In this document: positions 36,160 to 47,170 of the stretch, in pieces
How the letters are laid out: every line of letters begins with the position of its first letter
Numbering within the stretch: the stretch's first letter is position 1
NCBI RefSeq assembly: GCF_003268815.1
Contig: NZ_QLSV01000013.1
Coordinates: 1-64,000 of the forward strand
DNA from: Flavobacterium lacus
GTDB taxonomy: Bacteria > Bacteroidota > Bacteroidia > Flavobacteriales > Flavobacteriaceae
Length of the DNA stretch: 64,000 nt
Reading direction: 5' to 3'
Made by a program: the position numbers and the translations under genes
The notes under the pieces: model-generated
Database searches by the model: none
What the model saw: the letters and a program-made list of their open reading frames with translations, nothing else
What the model was told of the DNA's origin: nothing

Positions 36160-38379
36160 TTAATTTTTATTTATATACTCAATGGCTCTTTCAAGCACTT
36201 CGTCTCTACCCATTTTAACGCCTTCAATAGTCGGTTTCACTTCAATATCGGGAACAATTCCGATGCGTTGGGTTTCTCTGCCGTCGGGATAATAAACTCC
36301 GATTCCACTAATCATGGTTGAAATTCCTCCCGGAAGTTCAATATCGGAAACATTACCATCAGCTCCCGCAGTTGTTGATCCCATAACGATGGCATTTGGC
36401 GATTGTTGATAAGCCATCGCATGAAATTCTGCCGAGCTTTGGGTCGTTTCATTGACCAAAATAACTACTTTACCTTGGTAATTTTCACCTTTACTTCGCC
36501 AAACATTATTGGTTTTATAAAAAGTAAACATCCCTGGTTGTTTGAAACTTCCTCCGGTAAATTTCACAAATGGACTCTTTTTATCTACTAAATATCTCCC
36601 TAATTGATAAATCACAAAATCAGAAGGGTAATTTCGAACATCAATAATCAAGCCCTTCGTGTCTTTATATTGTTCCCACAATTCTGGTAAATATTTTCGC
36701 TTTACTGCACCATTGTTGATGTAGGCTATGTCTTTTGCTATAAATTTAAAACAGGAGTCTTTTTCTTCATAAAATTTGTAAATATTAATTTTGTCTTTTG
36801 CATAAGTTGAAATTTTTCGTTGATTTATTTTCCCGTCTCGAATGTATTCGATTGTTAATTCATCGTCATTTGTCCGCAATACAGAACGGGCAATCTCTCG
36901 CAATTGAGTTGGATAATTGGAAGCCGGGGTTCTATATAATCGTTCTTTCACTATTTCTTCTATTGGTTTTTGATTCACCGAAGCAATCACATCGCCTACT
37001 TTTAATTCTGATTCTTCTCCCAATTTATCATCGTAGAAACGATGAACAACCGCTTTTCCTTCAATAAACTTGATTTCAGCCACTGCAAATTTTGAACCAT
37101 AAAACTTATTTAAAACTGCGTTTCCACCCCAAATATTGGCGTGCGTATCATGAATTCTAGCAATAATTTCTAACGTAGTCAGTGTGTATTGTGTTTCGTC
37201 TTTTGCTTGAATAAACTTGGGAATAAATTGTTCTAAAACCATTTTCCAATCTTCTTCAATCAAATTTTTGTATGGAAAATAATACTGAATCATATTCCAA
37301 TAGCGAAACAAAGTCAATAAACGAAAGCCTGTATCCGGATAAACCATTTTTGCATAGGCGTTTTCATTTTTAAAATCCGCATTACCTACTCCAGGATGAA
37401 AAGCTAAATAGTAATGATTATCCGTTCGTTTCGCTATTTTTACTTTGTAAAGTGCAGTTGTTAATTCACTCGAAAAATTGGAAGTTGTAATCCAATCTAA
37501 ATCAGGTTGCAATTTGATTTCAAGTTTTGGTTTCTTGGGAGCACTTGTTTTAAAATCACCTAAATCAGTTATCCAAGTTGTTAAAACAGCATCGCGTTCG
37601 TTTGTTGATTTTGCAGAAAGTATTTTTGGCATGATTCGGAACAATTCATAATCCCAATTTAAATCACCCGATGCCACTTTTGGATGATGGTATTTTAAAA
37701 AACCCCAAATCAATCCGAGCATTTTGAGATTTGTAATTTGAGAAGAAGTATAATCAAACGATGCTATTTTTGAACCTTCGTCAAATTCTTTATCCAATTG
37801 AGCAGGAAAAACCGGTTTGAGATAAGGCTTTGCATTTTGAATTTCTTTTCCGTCAATCGTGACTTTAAAATCATCTAACCACATTTTGCCTTTTCCAACT
37901 AGCAAGCCGCCAACAACAATTTTATCGGTTTTATCCGGGCTCATTGGTAAGGTAATTTCGTATTTAGTCCAATCTGTTGTTCCAACAATTCCTCTATCGT
38001 CCATATTATCAAAACCTAAACTTGGGTCAATTCTCATCCATAATCCGGCATGACCTTCGGAAACATTTTCTGTTTTAATAAAACCGCTAAGCGTGATTGA
38101 TTTTCCTTTGTAATTGTCGGGTAATGTATATGCCCATGCTTTGAAACCTGAATTTCCATCAGTGTAAGCTAATGAAACCGAATACTTTCCATTTTTAACA
38201 ATTGTCGAATCTAACGCTTTTTGATATGTTTCATTTCCAAAGTTTTCCCAACTTTGAGGATGTCCATTTTCTATTGTTTCAAAATCAAAATTAAATACTG
38301 ATTTGGTTGGTTGTTTCTGAGCGAAAGTTATCATTGAAAATGATAAAAACAAAACTGAAAGCAGAGAACTTTTTTTCAT
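36160..38379 (-). CDS. S41-family peptidase with N-terminal carbohydrate-binding-like domain
   Basis: Secreted tail-specific-protease-like enzyme of 739 aa. The start is the ATG at 38379. The longer frame begins with TTG three codons earlier. A signal peptide (ending MITFAQ) precedes a jelly-roll-like domain (about 30-180), then a linker, a PDZ-like segment (about 450-520, EESELKVGDVIASVNQKPIEEIV) and the S41 catalytic core, with SSAEFHAMAYQQSPNAIVMGSTTAGADGN near residue 670, where the first Ser pair contains the likely nucleophile. Such proteins process exported peptides in the periplasm. It lies alone downstream of nothing related. Confidence 0.85.
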   Translation of the reverse strand: MKKSSLLSVLFLSFSMITFAQKQPTKSVFNFDFETIENGHPQSWENFGNETYQKALDSTIVKNGKYSVSLAYTDGNSGFKAWAYTLPDNYKGKSITLSGFIKTENVSEGHAGLWMRIDPSLGFDNMDDRGIVGTTDWTKYEITLPMSPDKTDKIVVGGLLVGKGKMWLDDFKVTIDGKEIQNAKPYLKPVFPAQLDKEFDEGSKIASFDYTSSQITNLKMLGLIWGFLKYHHPKVASGDLNWDYELFRIMPKILSAKSTNERDAVLTTWITDLGDFKTSAPKKPKLEIKLQPDLDWITTSNFSSELTTALYKVKIAKRTDNHYYLAFHPGVGNADFKNENAYAKMVYPDTGFRLLTLFRYWNMIQYYFPYKNLIEEDWKMVLEQFIPKFIQAKDETQYTLTTLEIIARIHDTHANIWGGNAVLNKFYGSKFAVAEIKFIEGKAVVHRFYDDKLGEESELKVGDVIASVNQKPIEEIVKERLYRTPASNYPTQLREIARSVLRTNDDELTIEYIRDGKINQRKISTYAKDKINIYKFYEEKDSCFKFIAKDIAYINNGAVKRKYLPELWEQYKDTKGLIIDVRNYPSDFVIYQLGRYLVDKKSPFVKFTGGSFKQPGMFTFYKTNNVWRSKGENYQGKVVILVNETTQSSAEFHAMAYQQSPNAIVMGSTTAGADGNVSDIELPGGISTMISGIGVYYPDGRETQRIGIVPDIEVKPTIEGVKMGRDEVLERAIEYINKN

Positions 38380-38575
38380 AAATAACAATGTTAAGTCTTT
38401 TTAAAATCATAATTTCATTCAATAATTTAAAAAATTAATAATGAATGATTATTATTTTCACAACGTAAATGAAACAAATTATCTTACAAAGTAAAAAGTG
38501 ATTAACAAAAATTTATGCCGAGCCCAACATAAAAAAGTTAGTCAAAAAATCGCTTCCCACTATATTGAATAAAAA

Positions 38576-38600
38576 AAACCGTCTGAAATTCAAACGGTTT
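38576..38600 (-). terminator. Terminator of the prohibitin gene
   Basis: Hairpin AAACCGT-c-TGAA / TTCA-a-ACGGTTT (one internal mismatch) followed by a T-run on the minus strand. Confidence 0.7.
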
Positions 38601-38624
38601 GAGCAAACTATATGTTTTTAAAAT

Positions 38625-39443
38625 CTACTGATTTCCCAGAATAATCGGCATTCCGTCTTTCCCTGAACCAATGACAATTACTTTTGAATTGGCAGACTTA
38701 GACAATTCAATTGTAGCTTGAATGCCTTTTTCTTGTAAAATTTTATCGGTTAACGAAGCACTTAAAATTTGATTAGCACGGGCTTTTCCTTCTGCTTCAA
38801 TGCGTTGACGTTCGGCTTCTTTTTGAGCTTTTTCTAAACGAAATTCATATTCTAAACTTTCTTGCTCTTGTTTTAATTTGGTTTCAATGGCAATTTTAAT
38901 TGTGGATGGCAAAGTAACATCACGCACTAAAATTTCATTCAATTGCACATATTGATTGGCTAAAATCTTCTTGGTTTCTGTAAAAATTTCGTCTTGAATG
39001 GCATCTCTTTTGGTAGAATACAATTGTTCCGGAGTATATCTTCCCACCACACTTCTGGCGGCAGAACGGATTGCGGGACGAATCACTCTTTCGATATAAT
39101 TCTCTCCTTTTTCCTGATGTAATTTTCCGGTGAATTCATATTGCGGATGAAACCAAGCTGTGGCATCTAATTTGATTTCCAAACCGTTGGAAGACAATAC
39201 TTGCATTTGTTCAGACAATTCTTGTTGACGCACCTCATAAATATACACTTTATTCCAAGGGGCAACAATATGAAAACCTTCGCCCAAAGGCGGTTCATCG
39301 GTCACCACTCCTCCTCCAAACGTTTTGTAAAGAACACCAGCTTGACCCGAATCGATCGTAACAGTTGATTTAAAAAGTATGATAATTAAGATAATTAATC
39401 CAATAATCATTGGAATTAATTTAGGATTGAATTCTTTTTGCAT
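38625..39443 (-). CDS. Prohibitin/SPFH-domain membrane protein
   Basis: The 272-aa protein has one N-terminal membrane helix (about 10-28), the SPFH/band-7 domain (about 30-200) and a charged coiled coil (about 190-245, rich in EKAQKEAERQRIEAEGKARANQ). SPFH proteins form large membrane rings that organise proteases and lipids. It is a single gene ending in a terminator, with no partner such as NfeD or FtsH adjacent. Confidence 0.9.
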   Translation of the reverse strand: MQKEFNPKLIPMIIGLIILIIILFKSTVTIDSGQAGVLYKTFGGGVVTDEPPLGEGFHIVAPWNKVYIYEVRQQELSEQMQVLSSNGLEIKLDATAWFHPQYEFTGKLHQEKGENYIERVIRPAIRSAARSVVGRYTPEQLYSTKRDAIQDEIFTETKKILANQYVQLNEILVRDVTLPSTIKIAIETKLKQEQESLEYEFRLEKAQKEAERQRIEAEGKARANQILSASLTDKILQEKGIQATIELSKSANSKVIVIGSGKDGMPIILGNQ

Positions 39444-39556
39444 TATGATTTTTTTGATTTTGATAAAGATACAAAATGAAAATCAATTTTTAAAGCCTTG
39501 CTTCATCATCATAAATTTTATATCGAAATATAGATCTATGATTCATAAAAAAACAA

Positions 39557-40669
39557 CTAATTGCCTAATTCAAAAACTCCTTTCCTGAGTAATTTTGTGG
39601 TTGAATTAACTGCATCATTCGGCCGTATTTCGATGAATTCTTCTGATTTTTCTCCTAGCGTAACGGCAGTTTTTTTAAATTTATATTCCGTTGTGGTACT
39701 ATTTAAAACTAAGACATAATGTTTGTCATTTTCTGTAATGATAGCCTCTGATGGAACACCTAAACCTTTTTTAGAATTGGTAATTATGTTGGCTTCTACA
39801 AACATTCCAGACAATAATTTTCCTTTTGTTTCCGCAGATAATGTACCAAAAACCGAAATGGTTCTGTTTTTATTTTCAATCGATTTTCCAACTAATTGCA
39901 CTTTGGAACTGAATTGTTCTTTACTTGATTCCGGTACTTTAAAAGTAATTTTTTGACCTTGTTTTACATGTAAAATGTCTTTTTCAAAAATGCTTAAATT
40001 TAAATGTAAATAATTGGTATCCACAATTTCTAAAATTACATCGGAAGGCGACATAAACATGCCAACATTTGCATTCATTACTGTTATATCACCGGAAATT
40101 GGTGCGAAAATCGTAATTTGTGAAGTAAATTTTCCACGCTCAACATTAGCCGGATTGATGTTTAACAACACTAATTTTTCACGTAAACCTTGATACATTC
40201 CTTTCGCTTGACGGTAATCACTCTCTGCTTTTAGATAGTTTTTTTGAGACGTGATTTTTTCATCGTATAAAGTTTTTTGGCGTTCAAATTCGGATTTCAA
40301 ATAGTTAATTTGTTCGGCAACTTCTACATAATCCTTTTGTAAATCCAGATAATCGGTGTTTTCTAAGGTGATTAAAGCTTGTCCTTTTACTACTTTATTT
40401 CCTACCATTAATTTTGTAGCTTTTATATAACCACCTAAAAATGTGGTTACTTTAGCTCTATATTGTGGTGGAACGTCAATTTTTCCAGAGGATTTGACTG
40501 TAACTTCGAAATCTTGTTCAATTGGTGAACCTATTTCCATTTTTGAAGATTGAAATTGAACTTCAGTTACCGTAATCAATCCGTCATCAATTACTTTTTC
40601 TTCAGCTACTTCTTGTTTGCATGAAAATAAAAGTGTAGCTATTGTTGTTATATAAAATAGTTTTTTCAT
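39557..40669 (-). CDS. RND efflux periplasmic adaptor (CusB/HlyD type), lipoprotein
   Basis: Membrane-fusion subunit linking an inner-membrane RND pump to its outer-membrane channel. I use the ATG at 40669 (370 aa), because it gives a proper lipoprotein signal (MKKLFYITTIATLLFSCKQE, Cys17). The open frame could begin six codons earlier inside the end of the pump gene. A barrel-sandwich hybrid domain with a coiled-coil hairpin (about 90-170) and beta-barrel domains follow. Downstream of and probably coupled to the CzcA-TolC gene, whose frameshift would leave this subunit without a partner. Confidence 0.88.
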   Translation of the reverse strand: MKKLFYITTIATLLFSCKQEVAEEKVIDDGLITVTEVQFQSSKMEIGSPIEQDFEVTVKSSGKIDVPPQYRAKVTTFLGGYIKATKLMVGNKVVKGQALITLENTDYLDLQKDYVEVAEQINYLKSEFERQKTLYDEKITSQKNYLKAESDYRQAKGMYQGLREKLVLLNINPANVERGKFTSQITIFAPISGDITVMNANVGMFMSPSDVILEIVDTNYLHLNLSIFEKDILHVKQGQKITFKVPESSKEQFSSKVQLVGKSIENKNRTISVFGTLSAETKGKLLSGMFVEANIITNSKKGLGVPSEAIITENDKHYVLVLNSTTTEYKFKKTAVTLGEKSEEFIEIRPNDAVNSTTKLLRKGVFELGN

Positions 40670-40676
40670 TTGTAAA

Positions 40677-43600
40677 TTATTGTACATTAATATATTGTAA
40701 GTCTAATTGCGTTTGGTTGTATTGGTTTACAGCTTCTAAATAATCAACTTGAATAGTGGTTGCATTTTCTAAACTTTGTATGAACTGAAAAAAATCAATT
40801 TCACCGTGTTGGTAACTCATATTGGCTACTTTAATAATCTCTTGAGAAACTTTTTTTCCGTATTGATTATAGTATTCAATTGCCTGATTGTATTGTTCTA
40901 ATTCGCTTTTTTTCTGATTGATGTATGTTTCAATTTTGATTAACTCGTGCTGTTTTTGTTCTTCCCAAGCTTGTGATTCTAACTTGGCAACTTTTGATTT
41001 AGCCACATTTCCATTGAATAAGATTGGAATAGCCACACCCACTTGAAATCCGTATAAAGATTGCGAAAGTCCATTGTTTCGGCCTTGAAAATATTCTACA
41101 TTTAAATCAGGTAACCAATTTTGTTTTTGGAGTTTTTCATTGGATTTGTATTTTTTTGTAAGGCTTTCTAAATAAACACTATACAATTCTTTACTTGAAT
41201 CCTTTAGTATAGTATTTATTGGTTTAATTTCATTCGTTTTTATACTTATTTTTTCCTCCGATTGTACTAAAGCTTGTAATACTTCTACTTGTGCTGTTTT
41301 CTCTTTATCTAATTGCGAAAGTTTGGTTCTAATTTGTCTAAATTTAGCTTCAGCAGTTATTTTTTCCAAGTAATTGGTTTCGCCTAGTTCAAATCTTCGG
41401 TCGCTTGCTTTAGAGAAATTTTGGTACAAACTATCTAAATATTTAAATAATTTTTCCTGATGTTGCACATATACGATTTGATGATATACTTTTGAAACTT
41501 CCAATTTGAGTTTGTTTTTTTGCAATTCGAAAGAAGCCTTTTGACTTTCTAATTCGGCTTTATAGACCTTTTTTTGTGCACCATAAACCGTTGGAAAAGC
41601 AAATGATTGTTGCACTCCAAATACTTTTAAAGGTACGTTATTTAGGGCTAAATTATTTTGGTCATAACTGTAATACACACTTGTTTTATCAAAAGAATAA
41701 GCCGTTTTTACGTTTGCATTTGCTTTGTCGATTTGCAATTGCCCAGCTTTTACTAATTTATTGTTTTGCAAAGCTTGAGCCATAATTGAATCTAGTTCAG
41801 CATTATTTTCTTGTGCAAAACCAAAGCTAGTACCCAATAAGAATAACAAAATAAAAGTTCCGTTTACATGTTTTTTGAATTTTGGTTTTTTGAATTCTTT
41901 CTCATCAAAAACTTTAAACAAAATGGGTAAAACAATCATAGTCAAAAGCGTCGCCGTAATTAATCCGCCGATCACAACAGTAGCTAACGGACGCTGTACC
42001 TCTGCTCCTGCTCCCGATGAAATAGCCATCGGTAAAAAACCTAAAGCTGCTGCGGCTGCTGTTAATAAAACCGGTCGCAGTCTATCGGTAGTTCCTTTTA
42101 AAATCAATTCGTTTATATCTTTCATTCCGCTGTGTTTTAATTCTTTAAAATGTTCAATTAATACAATTCCGTTTAGCACAGCAATTCCGAATAAAGCAAT
42201 AAAACCGACGCCAGCGGAAATACTAAAGGGTAAATCTCGCATCCATAAAAATAAAACACCACCTACAGCAGAGAGAGGAATTGCAGAATACACCATTAGA
42301 GCTTCTTTGATGGAACCAAAAGCAAAATGCAGTAAGATAAAAATTAAGAATAAGGCAATGGGTACAGCAATTAATAATCTGGCTTTGGCACTTTGCAGAT
42401 TTTCAAATTGTCCGCCATAGGTAACACGATAACCTGTTGGCAAATCAATTTTGGTGTCGATAATTTTTTTCATATCATCTACAACACTCTGTAAATCGCG
42501 GTTTCTGACGTTGATTCCCACAATAATTCTTCGGTTCGTATTGTCTCTTGAAATTTTAGCCGGACCTTCGGTATATTCAATAGAGGCTAATTCATTTAAC
42601 GGAATTTGCTCACCATTTGGAGTGGAAACATACAGATTTCGTAAGTCTTCAATATCGCTTCTATTGGCTTTATCCAAACGAATCACCATATCAAATCGTT
42701 TTTCACCTTCAAAAACATTTCCAACAGTTTTTCCTGCAAAACCCAACGCTATCATTTCGTTTAAATCGGCTATATTCAAGCCATAACGAGCAATCTTACT
42801 TCGGTCATAATCAACCATCATTTGAGGCAAACCCTCCGTTTTTTCGATAATAATATCCGAAGCACCCTCCACATTTTTAATAGCTTTTTCAATTTCTCTT
42901 GCTTTTTTAGCTAAAACATTTAAGTCTTCACCAAAGATTTTAATGGCTACATCGGAACGAGAACCTGAAATTAATTCGTTAAATCGCATTTCGATAGGTT
43001 GCGTAAACTCAATTTCCATGTTAGGAATTTTTTCTTCTATAGCGGCTTTAATTTTATCAGCCAATTCATCTTTAGAGTTTGCCGAAACCCATTCTGATTT
43101 AGGTTTCAATTTAACGATAATATCACTTTCTTCCATGCTCATTGGGTCGGTTGGCACTTCGGCAGCACCAATTCTACTCACAACTTGGGTAACTTCAGGG
43201 AAATTGTTGAGAATTATTTTTTCGATTTTGGTAGTCGTTTCAATGGTTTTAGAAAGTGATGTTCCTGTTTTTAAAACGGGTTGAATTACGAAATCACCTT
43301 CATCTAATGTTGGAATAAATTCGCCTCCCATCGTTGAAAACAATCCTACGGCTAAAAATAATAACCCAACAGCTCCGTAAAGTACTTTTTTAGTATTGCT
43401 CAACGCCCAAGTAATCACGGGTAAATACCAAGAATTCAATTTGTTAATCAAACGATTTGAGATGGATTTTGGATTTTCTTCTTGCGGTTTTAAAAACAAC
43501 GAAGCCGCAACCGGAACATAGGTAAAACACAACAACATTGCACCGATTAAGGCAAAACTGAACGTCATGGCCATAGGTTTGAACATTTTTCCCTCCACAC

Positions 43601-43703
43601 CTGATAAGGAAAGAATTGGAATAAATACGATCAGAATAATTAACTGACCAAAAATGGCTGAATTCATCATTTTAGAAGCACTTTTATAAGTGATTTGATC
43701 CAT
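40677..43703 (-). pseudogene. CzcA-TolC fusion, C-terminal fragment (frameshifted)
   Basis: The 1008-residue frame begins inside the pump: a membrane helix set (about 10-120), periplasmic loops, the second transmembrane bundle ending near residue 600, then a second export-like segment (FILLFLLGTSFGFAQ, about 620) and a complete TolC-type outer-membrane efflux domain to the end. Such CzcA-TolC fusions are known in Bacteroidetes. Its natural N-terminus is in the other frame upstream (43667-45013). The first ATG is internal, so the fragment is unlikely to be an independent protein. Confidence 0.85.
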
Positions 43704-45013
43704 TTCCAGTGTCGGTCTTCTTTGGCTAAACCGATTAAATGTTTGGATTTATGAGCAATTTGAAACGCAATAAATTCAACTATAATTACTGCACCATCGA
43801 TGATAATCCCGAAATCGATAGCACCTAAACTCATTAAATTGGCATCAATTCCAAAAATATTCATGAACGAGATGGCAAACAATAAACAAAGCGGAATGAC
43901 AGATGCAACTACCAATCCGGAACGCCAATTTCCAAGCAATAAAACCACCACAAAAATGACGATTAAACAGCCTAAAATTAAATTTTCGGCAACGGTAAAC
44001 GTTGTTTTTCCAACTAATTCACTTCGCTCTAAGAATCCGTTGATGTAAACACCCTCGGGCAATGTTTTTTCAATTTCTGCTACACGAAGTTTTACATCAT
44101 CAATGACTTGTTTTGAGTTTCCTCCTTTCAACATCATCACTTGACCCAAAACCTTTTCGCCTTCACCATTTCCGGTTATGGCTCCAAATCGATTGGCGTG
44201 ACCAAATTGAACTTTAGCAATGTCTTTAATGTAAATGGGTAAACCCAAATCATTTTTAACCACAATATTCTCTATATCTTGAACAGAATTGACTTTTCCT
44301 TCGCCACGAATGAAATAGCTTTGATTGGTTTTTTCAATATACGAACCACCCGCAATACTATTGTTTTTTTCTAAAGCTGTAAAAACATCAGTAGTAGAAA
44401 TGTTCATTGCTTTTAAACTAGCTGGATTGATCGCAATTTCATATTGTTTTAAAAAGCCACCCCAAGTATTAATTTCCACCACACCTTTGATACCGGATAA
44501 TTGTCTCTTAACGACCCAGTCTTGAATCGTTCTTAAATCGGTAACTGAGTATCGGCTTTTGAATTCAGGTTTAACCTCTAATGTATATTGATAAATTTCG
44601 CCTAAGCCGGTAGTAATTGGTCCCATTTCCGGTGTTCCGAATCCTTCCGGTATTTTTTCGGTGGCTGTTTTAATTTTTTCGGCAATTAATTGTCTTGGTA
44701 AATACGTTCCAACTTTGTCTTCAAATACAATGGTAACCACCGATAAGCCAAATTTAGAGATAGAGCGAATTTCGATTACACCAGGCAAATTAGCCATCTC
44801 AATTTCAACAGGATAAGTTATGTATTGTTCAATATCTTGTGTGGAAAGATTGCGGGAAGTGGTAATGACTTGCACTTGATTATTGGTAATATCAGGCACT
44901 GCACCAATAGAAATTTGGAAAACAGAAAACAAACCATAACCAAAAATACCGAGTGTAAAAAGCAGTATTAAAAATTTATTTTTTAAACTAAAGCCTATAA
45001 TTTTTTGAAGCAT
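43667..45013 (-). pseudogene. CzcA-type heavy-metal RND pump, N-terminal fragment (frameshifted)
   Basis: The frame starts like every CzcA/CusA (MLQKIIGFSLKNKFLILLFTLG) and carries the porter domain and the heavy-metal RND helix 4 motif DFGIIIDGAVIIVEF (about 398-412). After GLAKEDR it runs out of frame into an unrelated tail (HWKWIKS...) and stops. Inserting one base near 43709-43713 restores LEMDQITYKSASKMMNS and a single 1445-aa CzcA-TolC protein, the normal length. The site is not a homopolymer run. It could be a true mutation or a sequence error. The neighbouring two-component genes suggest metal-induced efflux. Confidence 0.88.
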
Positions 45014-45087
45014 TTTGGCAAATTTTTAATTTTAGTAAAGTTACTATGTAACTATTGAAATTGACTTAAGATTGCCTTAGGAATCGA

Positions 45088-46467
45088 TTAGTTAAACCTT
45101 AATTCAACAATAGTTTCACTATTTAATTTACTCTGAATTTTGACTTCGATATTCAATAAATTGGTAAGTCGTTTTACAATAGACAACCCCAAACCTGTTC
45201 CTTTTGTGTTGGTCTCAAGTACAGATTGTGATCGAAAAAAGCGGTTTTCAATTTTATCCAACTCGTCCCTTGGAATTCCAATACCGTTATTGTGAATTTT
45301 GCAAATAATTTGATTATTTTCTTTCAACAAATAGATAGAAACAACTCCATCTTGATTGGAATATTTAATCGCATTTGAAAGTAGATTGCTGATAATAATC
45401 GAAACTAAATAGTTATCGGATAGTATAAAAAAATCATCTTTAAAGTCGTGAATAATGGTAATATTTTTGTTATTAATTTTCTGCGAATACCGTGCTAAAT
45501 TATCTAAAATCAGAGCATTGAGAAAAACTTGTTCTTTTTTGCTCGCTTCTTTCTGATTTTCAAAACGAGCGAGCAAAAGTAATTCATCCACTAATTGATT
45601 TAAACGATCAACTTCTTTGATACTGTAATTTATTTTTTCTTCATATTCCGATTGACTGCGAGGTTTACGTACTAAGACTTCTAACGTTCCTTTAATGACA
45701 GCTAAAGGTGTTCGTAATTCGTGGGAGGCGTCGGATGTAAATTGTTTTTCGCGTTCTACAGCATTTTCAATTCGGTCTAACAGGTCATTAATTGTTTTTG
45801 AAAGTACGAATAATTCATCTTTATTTTGTGGTAAATCTATTCGCGAACTTAGGTTTTCGCGACTAATTTGTTTTGATGTTTCAATGATCGTTTTGATTGG
45901 TTTGATGCTTCTTCCCACAATAAACCGAGCGATAAGAAATAAACTTATCAAAATTAATGGAAAAGCAATCGCTAAGATTTTGCGTAAATTTGATAATACC
46001 ATAATGGCATCATCCAACGACATAGCTACAATCAAACGACCAATTACTTTTTCATTATCATTAAGCGGAACCTGAATCTGACGAATAGGTTTTTTGTTTA
46101 AATACGTATCAATAAATTCGTCATTTCTATTTTCCGGATATAGCTTTAAATTGAGTTTTTTTAGGTTGGGAGATTTATCAATTAATTTGTTGTTACTGTC
46201 AAAAAACTGAACAAATACCGGGTTTACGTCCACCGTATTATGTTCTCGTTCCCGCCATTCATCTACTTGAATAAGATAGGAATTGTTGCGATCTATTTCA
46301 ATTTCTTGTAAATGTTTTTCAACCTCGTTTTGAATGTCATCATTAATGTGGTTGTAGACGCTTAGACTTACCATTTGATAAATTACTACAAACACAATTG
46401 TTATCAGTAATGCAGTACTGATAATGTAGTAAAAAGCAATTCTATTTCGAAAAGATAATTTGAACAT
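45088..46467 (-). CDS. Sensor histidine kinase, two-component (CusS-like)
   Basis: Inner-membrane kinase of 459 aa: membrane helix (about 12-32), periplasmic sensor loop (about 35-160), second helix (about 163-183), HAMP (about 185-237), dimerisation domain with the phospho-acceptor His249 in FTSDASHELRTPLAVIKG, and an ATPase domain with NLLSNAIKYS (N box) and GTGLGLSIVKRL (G box). It follows the response regulator by 8 nt and precedes the CzcA-TolC gene, the usual order for metal-efflux control. The ligand is not evident, and the sensor loop has no His- or Cys-rich metal motif. Confidence 0.92.
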   Translation of the reverse strand: MFKLSFRNRIAFYYIISTALLITIVFVVIYQMVSLSVYNHINDDIQNEVEKHLQEIEIDRNNSYLIQVDEWREREHNTVDVNPVFVQFFDSNNKLIDKSPNLKKLNLKLYPENRNDEFIDTYLNKKPIRQIQVPLNDNEKVIGRLIVAMSLDDAIMVLSNLRKILAIAFPLILISLFLIARFIVGRSIKPIKTIIETSKQISRENLSSRIDLPQNKDELFVLSKTINDLLDRIENAVEREKQFTSDASHELRTPLAVIKGTLEVLVRKPRSQSEYEEKINYSIKEVDRLNQLVDELLLLARFENQKEASKKEQVFLNALILDNLARYSQKINNKNITIIHDFKDDFFILSDNYLVSIIISNLLSNAIKYSNQDGVVSIYLLKENNQIICKIHNNGIGIPRDELDKIENRFFRSQSVLETNTKGTGLGLSIVKRLTNLLNIEVKIQSKLNSETIVELRFN

Positions 46468-46475
46468 GGTTTGTA

Positions 46476-47147
46476 TTAAGAGTAATCGTTTGCAATATAA
46501 CCAACCCCACGAATGGTTCTAATACTTTCATCTTCCTTAGAAAGATTGAGTTTTTTACGAATGGCATTCATAAATACATCAATTACACCCGTATCATACT
46601 CAAAATGAATATCCCAAACATCTTCAATAATTTGATTTCGAGTGCATACAGTTCCTTTATGCTTAATTAAATAAATCAACAGTTCATATTCCCGTTGCGT
46701 TAATGAAACCTCGCTATTTTCTGAAAAAACCTGGTGTTTGGAATGGATGATTTTAATCTTTCCTAAATTCAAAACATCAGTTTCATTTGTTGTTCTAAAA
46801 TGAATTTTTATTCTTTCTACTAATTCATCAAAACTAAACGGTTTTTTTATATAATCATTCGCTCCGGCTTTTAAGCCTTCTATCGTTTCTTGAACAGTAT
46901 CTTTGGCTGTTAGAAAAATAATTGGCGTTGTAGTATTGGTTTTTCTAAAGGATTCACAAACGTTTAACCCAGAGCGTTTCGGCAACATCCAATCTAATAA
47001 AATTAAATCAGGCTTTTGGGCAATCGCTATTTCCAATCCTAATTGACCATCGTTTGCAACCCACACTTCATAGCCTTCTTCTTCCAAACCTTGTTTTAAA
47101 AAGTTAGCTATTCCAATTTCATCTTCAACAATCAGTAATTTTATCAT
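46476..47147 (-). CDS. OmpR/CusR-family response regulator
   Basis: Receiver domain (1-118) with phospho-acceptor Asp52 in LILLDWMLPKRSG, acidic pocket VEDE, and the switch Thr and Lys in FLTAKD and IKKPF. It is followed by an OmpR-type winged-helix DNA-binding domain (about 128-223, TQREYELLIYLIKH). It pairs with the kinase 8 nt downstream and starts 23 nt after the T9SS kelch-like gene, so it may be read from that gene's promoter. Confidence 0.93.
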   Translation of the reverse strand: MIKLLIVEDEIGIANFLKQGLEEEGYEVWVANDGQLGLEIAIAQKPDLILLDWMLPKRSGLNVCESFRKTNTTTPIIFLTAKDTVQETIEGLKAGANDYIKKPFSFDELVERIKIHFRTTNETDVLNLGKIKIIHSKHQVFSENSEVSLTQREYELLIYLIKHKGTVCTRNQIIEDVWDIHFEYDTGVIDVFMNAIRKKLNLSKEDESIRTIRGVGYIANDYS

Positions 47148-47170
47148 TTTAAAACAATTTCGTAGTTGGT

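Noticed and set aside
41875..42420. 181-aa open frame on the plus strand
   Set aside because: It is antisense to the conserved CzcA-TolC coding sequence and has a Lys/Ile/Pro-rich shadow composition with no family.
45039..45053. Palindrome AGTTACTATGTAACT upstream of the CzcA gene as a fourth operator
   Set aside because: The half-sites are in the opposite order (GTTAC-N3-GTAAC), and no -7 box follows at 21 nt. It does not match the three-site pattern.
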